Shown piece after piece: positions 48,116 to 52,999 of a stretch of 52,999 bases of DNA. The stretch covers positions 1 to 52,999 of the IMG/VR virus record IMGVR_UViG_3300025127_000052; one strand, 5' to 3'. Below the pieces are notes generated by a model, which was not told the origin of the DNA, made no database searches, and was given only the letters and a program-made list of their open reading frames with translations. Position numbers and translations under genes: made by a program. Position 1 is the stretch's first letter, and every line of letters starts with the position of its first letter. This stretch comes from a virus.

Positions 48116-48606
48116 TTTACATTTAAATATTTTCTATAAGTTGTTGGTAGGTTATCGTAGTATGTTGTTTTTTGTAGAGCCCTATGAGACCGACTAAGAT
48201 GATCTGTATAAGCCATGTTAATCAAAAAACAAGGAGCCTTGGATCTTGGATTGTAACCCTCTACCTCCAGATCATCATTTGGGTTAAAACACAAAGCAAG
48301 AACATTACCATTACCACTCTCTTCTAGAATAATATTAATAAACTCTTGGTACCCTTTTGTTTCCGTCTTTTTGACATCTGTATTTGGCTGGGCTATCAAC
48401 GCACTCCTTTTTCCAGAACGTATAAATCGGAGGACAACATCCATAAGCGTGTCTTTTGGTGCTTCAAAAATATCCAAGTGAAGTTGGTCTGCTAGTCTGT
48501 CAGCCTTTACAAAAGGGCAGACTGCGAATCCTGAAAACTCGGGACGCTTTTCTTCTAGGATATTGATGACGTAATCAGTCATCTGTTTTATTAATTGTTC
48601 CCTCAC
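48112..48606 (-). CDS. conserved hypothetical protein with CPF motif
   Basis: 164 residues from GTG 48606, overlapping the lipoprotein stop (GTGA). GFAVCPFVKADRLADQLHLD near the N-terminus and LSRSHRALQKTTYYD near the end are the most distinctive parts. Related proteins with a CPF/CPY-x-K-A start are found in T4-like marine phages and, distantly, DUF1415. The function is unknown; the single conserved-looking Cys before Pro-Phe could be catalytic or metal-binding. It lies next to the DUF523-like gene, possibly in a shared pathway. Confidence 0.5.
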   Translation of the reverse strand: MREQLIKQMTDYVINILEEKRPEFSGFAVCPFVKADRLADQLHLDIFEAPKDTLMDVVLRFIRSGKRSALIAQPNTDVKKTETKGYQEFINIILEESGNGNVLALCFNPNDDLEVEGYNPRSKAPCFLINMAYTDHLSRSHRALQKTTYYDNLPTTYRKYLNVK

Positions 48607-49034
48607 TTTTTAATTCCTTCAACATAATATACTGATTCGCACATATAAAGCTGAGCATAGTTTATGGCTTGGAGCCTTAGCGAGCCGAACACCATATCTG
48701 GTTGATCTTGATGACTGGAGATGATCCAGTCCATTTGCATCTCCCAGAAAGCAGCATCGTTACAATCAAAGTTGGTTCTGGTGGTACAACTGTTAGGTTC
48801 CCAATTACTAACGTTTAGAGAGCAACCAGCCTGATCGTCGGGTGGCATCGGGGCTCCATCAACCAACTCGGTTTCTATAGATTCCCATACCCTACCACAG
48901 TCACCGCCGTGTTGTGTGAGCCGTAGTTCATAAAGTCCATTCTGCGTATCTTGTCCAACAACACAGTCTCGCTCTTTGGCATCGCCACACGCAACTAGTA
49001 ATATAATACAAGCAGCAATTTTATTGATTGACAT
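48603..49034 (-). CDS. secreted lipoprotein
   Basis: 143 residues from ATG 49034 (MSINKIAACIILLVACGDAK); in-frame ATGs at 49040 and 49046 are alternatives. A signal peptide ends in a lipobox LVAC-G, so the mature protein starts at a lipid-modified Cys and should sit in the outer or inner membrane. Seven further cysteines suggest disulphides. The motif HGGDCGRVWESIETELVDG and the pattern of scattered Cys recall proteins from Myxococcota-like bacteria, hinting at gene exchange with such a host. The start codon lies inside a repeat of the Rad50 3' end (49031-49046). A surface-exclusion role is possible. Confidence 0.6.
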   Translation of the reverse strand: MSINKIAACIILLVACGDAKERDCVVGQDTQNGLYELRLTQHGGDCGRVWESIETELVDGAPMPPDDQAGCSLNVSNWEPNSCTTRTNFDCNDAAFWEMQMDWIISSHQDQPDMVFGSLRLQAINYAQLYMCESVYYVEGIKK

Positions 49035-49046
49035 AAGCATACCCAT
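49031..49046 (-). repeat. direct repeat of the rad50 3' end, distal copy
   Basis: 16 bases (ACATAAGCATACCCAT on the plus strand) identical to 49798-49813. In the Rad50 frame it reads MTIKNGYAYVNQ then stop, paralleling the true C-terminus MTIDIERQDGYAYVSQ. It lies just beyond the HNH gene and looks like the ghost of the gene end left by the insertion. Confidence 0.8.
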
Positions 49047-49060
49047 TTTTAATAGTCATT

Positions 49061-49801
49061 TTAATTGGATCGTCTTCGTCGCCAAACCCTCATAGATTTA
49101 ACAGGTGAATTCCACACACCAGGAATTCCTTTGGTCCAACGATTGAGATCAAGAGTGTCTCTAAATATATCAACGCAACGACCACAGAGTACCTTGCCTG
49201 ATCCTATTCCTTTTTTGCTCATGTTTTGAAAATAAGCATTGGGATCTCTTTTTTGAGACGTTTTTTTATAACACAGTCTACAATGCCCAGCCCCATTACA
49301 AGATTTAAATTTTGACATTTTTTTAGGAGGTACTACTTTATGGAACTCATGATGACACTCTCGGCACAACAAAACAAGGTCACTCATCTTTTCAACAAGA
49401 AGCCGCTGGTAAGTCCTGTGATGTACTTGGTTTGCTTCTTTTGATCCACATACCTCACAACAAGGATTCTTTTTTAGGTTTATAAATTTTTCTCGTTTGC
49501 GTTGCCACATCTTACTTCTCATATATTCTTTATGAGTCATTTGATTCATAACTTCTTGCATCTCAGCTTCTGTGATAATATGATCCTTTTCATTTGGACC
49601 TGCCATTACAATTTTTAATTGATGTTCTGCGAGATGATCTTCTTTTGTCTTTTTAGTCTTGATAGTTTTTATTTTTTCGGGCGGCTGCTTTTGTGCAAGC
49701 CTGGCAGCCTCTATTTGCTCTTCCATAGCAGCCGACTCTCGTTGACGTCGTTCTTTGGATTTACGGCACCTTCTTCGTCTTAGTGCGCTACTGTGATACA
49801 T
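49061..49801 (-). CDS. HNH endonuclease, probably a homing insertion
   Basis: 246 residues from ATG 49801 (MYHSSALRRRRCRKSK); upstream in-frame ATGs overlap rad50 further. The HNH core is PCCEVCGSKEANQVHHRTYQ followed by LVLLCRECHHEFHKV, with two CxxC knuckles and the HH/H residues. A second cysteine cluster (CNGAGHCRLC ... LCGRC) follows. The N-terminus is very basic. It sits exactly between two copies of the rad50 3' end, a pattern expected when a mobile endonuclease gene inserts at the end of a conserved gene. It may instead be a resident nuclease. Confidence 0.75.
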   Translation of the reverse strand: MYHSSALRRRRCRKSKERRQRESAAMEEQIEAARLAQKQPPEKIKTIKTKKTKEDHLAEHQLKIVMAGPNEKDHIITEAEMQEVMNQMTHKEYMRSKMWQRKREKFINLKKNPCCEVCGSKEANQVHHRTYQRLLVEKMSDLVLLCRECHHEFHKVVPPKKMSKFKSCNGAGHCRLCYKKTSQKRDPNAYFQNMSKKGIGSGKVLCGRCVDIFRDTLDLNRWTKGIPGVWNSPVKSMRVWRRRRSN

Positions 49802-52800
49802 AAGCATACCCATCTTGACGTTCAATGTCAATAGTCATATCGGCAATATCTTTGAGACTATCCAAGTGTGTAATCAAAAGCACAGTCTTGTAGTAACCCT
49901 TGATCATTTCCATCACTCGCATAAAGCCTTCAAGGTTTTCGGCGTCCAACGCTGTGCCTGGTTCGTCCATAATCATAATGTCTGATTTTGGTAGGGTTGA
50001 TACATTAGTCAGGGCAATACGAATGGCAATTGCTGCCAGCGTCTTCTCTGCTCCAGAAGCCATCTCTAAAGGTCGTGCTTCGTACTTTGGATGCTTGATG
50101 AAGATGTCTAGCTTATTCTTTTCTGCCTCGAAGAAGATATCAAAGTCGGTAACGTTGGCCAGCACTGTGCTAACCTCTTCGTTAATAAGAGGGAGCATCC
50201 GCTTCACAACATCATAGCTGATTCCGTTACTGTGGGTACAACGCATGAATAAATCATAGGCAGCGTATTCTGTACGCAAATCTTCAAGCTCTTGCTTTTT
50301 AGCCCGGAGATTAATAATCTGTTGCTCAATGCCACCGTGCTGCTTAATGAAGTCCATGATCTTGGCTTCACAAATAGACAACTCGTTCTCGGCTAGCACT
50401 TTCTGATCAGCTAGATCGGACTGTTCTTGAATAAGCTCCTCACGGTTCTCAATAGCTTCTTTGTTGTCTTCGTAAGTCTGGATCCGTTCGGAAGCAGTCT
50501 TGATATCATTAGTAAGCGTATTGATTTCATTGTTTGTTTTTTCTACCAGCAAATCTAGGCTGGTTGCTTCAGTTGACAAATCTCTCTGCTTTTCCAGAAG
50601 TTTCTCGTACTTTTCCTTCTGAGAACGTAGACTATCAACGTTCATCTCGGACAGTGTTTCGTTCCTTAATCTAAGGTCAGTCTGAAGATTGTAGATTGTA
50701 ATCCGAGCCTCTGACAATAACTGCTTTGCTTCATAAGCATCTTTGATATACTTGCGCAGACCACAGTCAGGACCGCAGGGTACTTCGTCCAGTACGCTTA
50801 GCTTTTTCTCATAAGTCTCTTTGTTACGAGTCTCGATCTTAAGACTTGTCTCTAGTTCTCTAATTTCTTCCTTGATAGTCAGAACTTCAGCGATCTTAGA
50901 TTCTAGAGCATCACTATCATACTCAGACAAAAACTCCTTGATATTAGCTAGTTTGTCTAGAATCCGCTCTTTCTTTGTTTGTGCGCCGGCGATGCGGAGT
51001 TCGCAGTCTTCCAGTTTCTTAGTTGCTTTTGTGAGTAGCTTGTTTTCCTTTTTGATATTAATAATCTCAACAGGAGCAGCAGCAAAGAGGCTTTCTATTT
51101 CATCGACACGGGCAGTAATTTTGTTTAGTTTATTCTTAAACTTTTTACAAGCCTTCTCTTGCTTTGTCTTTTCAGTCTCGTTGTTCTCTAGTTGAGTCTC
51201 AAGGGTAACAATGTCCTCATCAAATGTGTTGTCTTCCAGCTTCTTGAGCAAGGCACGAGTCTCTATGCTATCACTCTTAGCAAGCTTAAACTTCTTATCA
51301 AATTGATCAAGGTCTAAGAACTTGGCTAGGATTTCTTTACGCTTGGTCGAACCCTCGTTGATAAATGTCATCGCACCCATCTGACTGGACATGCTGGTCA
51401 GTAAAAAATCATCAAGACTACCGAAGATCTTACGGATGGCTTTGTCTGTGCCATTGCGATCCAGTGAGTTCATACTGACTTCTTCATCAGTAGCTGGATC
51501 AATCATCGTAAACTCTACGTCGGTCTTAGCCTCTTCTGTTTCTTCGCCGTGAAGCTTTTTAGTATACTTTTCAGACTTACGCTCAATGATATATGTTTTA
51601 CCCGCAACATCAATCTCAACTCGACCACAACCTGATGATTTATTCTGATTGATAATATTCAGATTCTTACGATTATTCTTGCTGATAGAATTATAAATTG
51701 TGTATAGCGCACTATCAATAATAGAGCTTTTGCCCGAATAGTTCTTTCCAAAGATCCCGACGACGCCGCTAAGCTTTTCGAAGTTTACAGTATTCGCTTC
51801 TCCATAATTAAAGAGATTGTCAAACTGCATGTTCTTTAGCGACCACTTTACATTACGATGACTTGCGTCTTCGCCATTGACTCGGGCATCATATCTGGAA
51901 TTAAGTTGGAAGACTTTTTCCAAGGTCTTGGTGTCAGGTTCATACTCTTTTAAGTATTCCCGTATAAGTCGTTCTTGGACTTGCGGGTCACGAAGATTCT
52001 CTGTGCTGCCCAGATCATCCACATCTACACTAGATCGCTTGAGTCCAGCTTTATTGACAAAAGATAAACTCTCAGGCTTAAATCTGCTTTTAGCAGTATC
52101 CATCACACGTCGAATCTTATCTAACGATACTTTATGATGAGTAACAATACGCAGGCGGCAACCCTCTTGAATATCCAAGTTGCGTGGCATGTTACCTTTG
52201 GGTGTAAGCTCAATCGTAGTGAATGGCTTAGGATTCTCTAGGACGTGGTGGTTGACCTCGTAATTGGTCTTGTCCTCAATATCCCAAATCAAAAAGCCCT
52301 TGTCGTTTGTCTCGCCGTGATTCTGCTGAATAGTAGAGCCACAATAGCGAATTGTCCCTGAGTCATTGAGACACTGATTAGTCTTGTGGATATCTCCAAG
52401 GAACGCATAATCAAACTTATCAAAGACTGAAACGTCATGGTCGCCGTGGTCCATAATCCAGCCAAGGTCTGTTCGGCTGTTATTGACTGCGCCGTGATAC
52501 AGAGCGATATTGATGCGATCAGTATCTGTCGGATCGGTCCAGTTGGTTTCATCAAAGACCGATAAGACGTTTAGTGTAACGTTATGATCTAATTTTACTT
52601 CCCCTGAAAACTTGTGTAGGTGAAGGTCTGGATGATCCAAGGCATCCACAATTGGAGTGATGGCGTCCTGGCGAGTGCTGTTTCGCAGGTTGCCGTCGTG
52701 ATTGCCCAAGATGATATGAGTTGGAGCGATGTCTGCTAGGTTCTTTAGGAACTCTGTAGCCAACTCAAAGTACTCTGGTGAAAGCTGTGTCTTTGTGTGG

Positions 52801-52940
52801 GCTAGATCGCCGCAGTGGATAATGTAGTCCACGTTCTGCTCTCGTAGCATTTGATAAGCTTGTTCAAAGACTTTGCGATACTCGTAGTGATATTTAAGGT
52901 TCTTGATGTGAGTATCACCAAAATGTGCGAGCCGTACCAT
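49788..52940 (-). CDS. fused Mre11 nuclease-Rad50 ATPase (gp47-gp46 / SbcD-SbcC fusion)
   Basis: 1050 residues. Residues 1-240 are an Mre11 phosphoesterase: GDTH (8-11), GDLAH (44-48), GNHD (79-82), HG (149-150), GDIH (182-185). From about 365 a Rad50 ATPase begins, with Walker A GKNYSGKS (398-405), long coiled-coil arms, a cysteine hook CGPDC (722-726), signature ASGAEK (961-966), Walker B IMIMDEP (988-994) and H-loop H1025. The hook is C-x3-C rather than the usual CxxC. In T4 and bacteria these are two genes; here they are one polypeptide. The complex resects DNA ends for recombination-dependent replication. AGGAGG lies nine bases before ATG 52940. Confidence 0.93.
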   Translation of the reverse strand: MVRLAHFGDTHIKNLKYHYEYRKVFEQAYQMLREQNVDYIIHCGDLAHTKTQLSPEYFELATEFLKNLADIAPTHIILGNHDGNLRNSTRQDAITPIVDALDHPDLHLHKFSGEVKLDHNVTLNVLSVFDETNWTDPTDTDRINIALYHGAVNNSRTDLGWIMDHGDHDVSVFDKFDYAFLGDIHKTNQCLNDSGTIRYCGSTIQQNHGETNDKGFLIWDIEDKTNYEVNHHVLENPKPFTTIELTPKGNMPRNLDIQEGCRLRIVTHHKVSLDKIRRVMDTAKSRFKPESLSFVNKAGLKRSSVDVDDLGSTENLRDPQVQERLIREYLKEYEPDTKTLEKVFQLNSRYDARVNGEDASHRNVKWSLKNMQFDNLFNYGEANTVNFEKLSGVVGIFGKNYSGKSSIIDSALYTIYNSISKNNRKNLNIINQNKSSGCGRVEIDVAGKTYIIERKSEKYTKKLHGEETEEAKTDVEFTMIDPATDEEVSMNSLDRNGTDKAIRKIFGSLDDFLLTSMSSQMGAMTFINEGSTKRKEILAKFLDLDQFDKKFKLAKSDSIETRALLKKLEDNTFDEDIVTLETQLENNETEKTKQEKACKKFKNKLNKITARVDEIESLFAAAPVEIINIKKENKLLTKATKKLEDCELRIAGAQTKKERILDKLANIKEFLSEYDSDALESKIAEVLTIKEEIRELETSLKIETRNKETYEKKLSVLDEVPCGPDCGLRKYIKDAYEAKQLLSEARITIYNLQTDLRLRNETLSEMNVDSLRSQKEKYEKLLEKQRDLSTEATSLDLLVEKTNNEINTLTNDIKTASERIQTYEDNKEAIENREELIQEQSDLADQKVLAENELSICEAKIMDFIKQHGGIEQQIINLRAKKQELEDLRTEYAAYDLFMRCTHSNGISYDVVKRMLPLINEEVSTVLANVTDFDIFFEAEKNKLDIFIKHPKYEARPLEMASGAEKTLAAIAIRIALTNVSTLPKSDIMIMDEPGTALDAENLEGFMRVMEMIKGYYKTVLLITHLDSLKDIADMTIDIERQDGYAYVSQ
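49798..49813 (-). repeat. direct repeat of the rad50 3' end, functional copy
   Basis: 16 bases inside the last codons of rad50 (GYAY V), identical to 49031-49046. ATGACTATT lies nearby in both copies, extending the homology to about 30 bases. Confidence 0.8.
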
Positions 52941-52971
52941 AGACGAACTCCTCCTATAGTTTTCCAGAACT

Positions 52972-52999
52972 ATTGTATCAGGTATATTTTAGTTGTAAA
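52972..52999 (-). promoter_or_regulatory. extended -10 sigma70-like promoter of the mre11-rad50 gene
   Basis: On the minus strand, -35 TTTACA (52994-52999, at the window edge), a 16-base spacer and -10 TACAAT (52972-52977) preceded by TGA, an extended -10. The start codon lies 31 bp downstream. Confidence 0.65.

Noticed and set aside
1-52999. tRNA genes, CRISPR arrays and insertion sequences
   Set aside because: Intergenic gaps are mostly below 110 bp and none read as a cloverleaf. No regularly spaced short repeats or transposase motifs were seen. The only mobile-type gene is the HNH gene.

Overview
The window is 53 kb of a tailed double-stranded DNA phage (Caudoviricetes) with contractile-tail, myovirus-like architecture. 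Every convincing gene lies on the minus strand, so the text below runs from high to low coordinates, the direction of transcription. The structural genes follow a T4-like plan: gp17-type terminase, gp20 portal, gp21 protease, gp22 scaffold, gp23 capsid, gp13/14/15 neck, gp18 sheath, gp19 tube and a gp26-type baseplate protein. The replication genes do not follow T4: a DnaE-type polymerase, a family A polymerase without an exonuclease domain, a B12-dependent monomeric ribonucleotide reductase, a RecA/UvsX recombinase and a DnaB-type helicase. The host cannot be named from sequence. Promoters resemble bacterial sigma70 sites, Shine-Dalgarno sites are strong, and bS21 and GroES-like genes suggest a Gram-negative, possibly aquatic, host.

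Layout. 52940-49061 holds a fused Mre11-Rad50 protein and an HNH gene inserted at its 3' end. 49034-47273 holds small accessory genes: a lipoprotein, a CPF-motif protein, a DUF523/TudS-like protein and two SH3-like proteins. 47250-45222 looks like a lysis cluster (holin-like and spanin-like proteins) that surrounds an FtsZ/tubulin-like GTPase. 45225-34862 covers packaging and head genes: terminase, portal, core proteins, protease, an internal protein, ribosomal protein bS21 and a large repetitive fibre-like protein. 34756-30151 carries scaffold and two tandem major capsid genes, each with its own terminator. 30033-14215 covers neck, sheath, tube, a baseplate protein with an apparent frameshift extension, tape measure and baseplate/hub. 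14207-1 is the replication, nucleotide and chaperone region: PolA, a divergent tubulin-like protein, Hsp20, ssDNA-binding protein, RecA, deaminase, 5'-3' exonuclease, helicase, ribonucleotide reductase, GroES-like protein, an ADP-ribosyltransferase-like protein, a DUF2827-type glycosyltransferase and the N-terminus of a DnaE polymerase that continues beyond the left edge.

Regulation. Replication and stress genes have sigma70-like promoters, one with a palindrome inside it (ssb-recA operon). Late genes carry a recurrent 10-base motif, ACTATTTATT, in the gap before the start codon. The hsp20 leader folds into a ROSE-type RNA thermometer over its Shine-Dalgarno sequence. The observations most worth following are this thermometer, the frameshift in the gp26-like gene, the tandem capsid duplication, the pair of tubulin-superfamily proteins, the Mre11-Rad50 fusion with its HNH insertion scar, and small proteins with capsid-targeting-like N-termini, one of which looks like a packaged ADP-ribosyltransferase.
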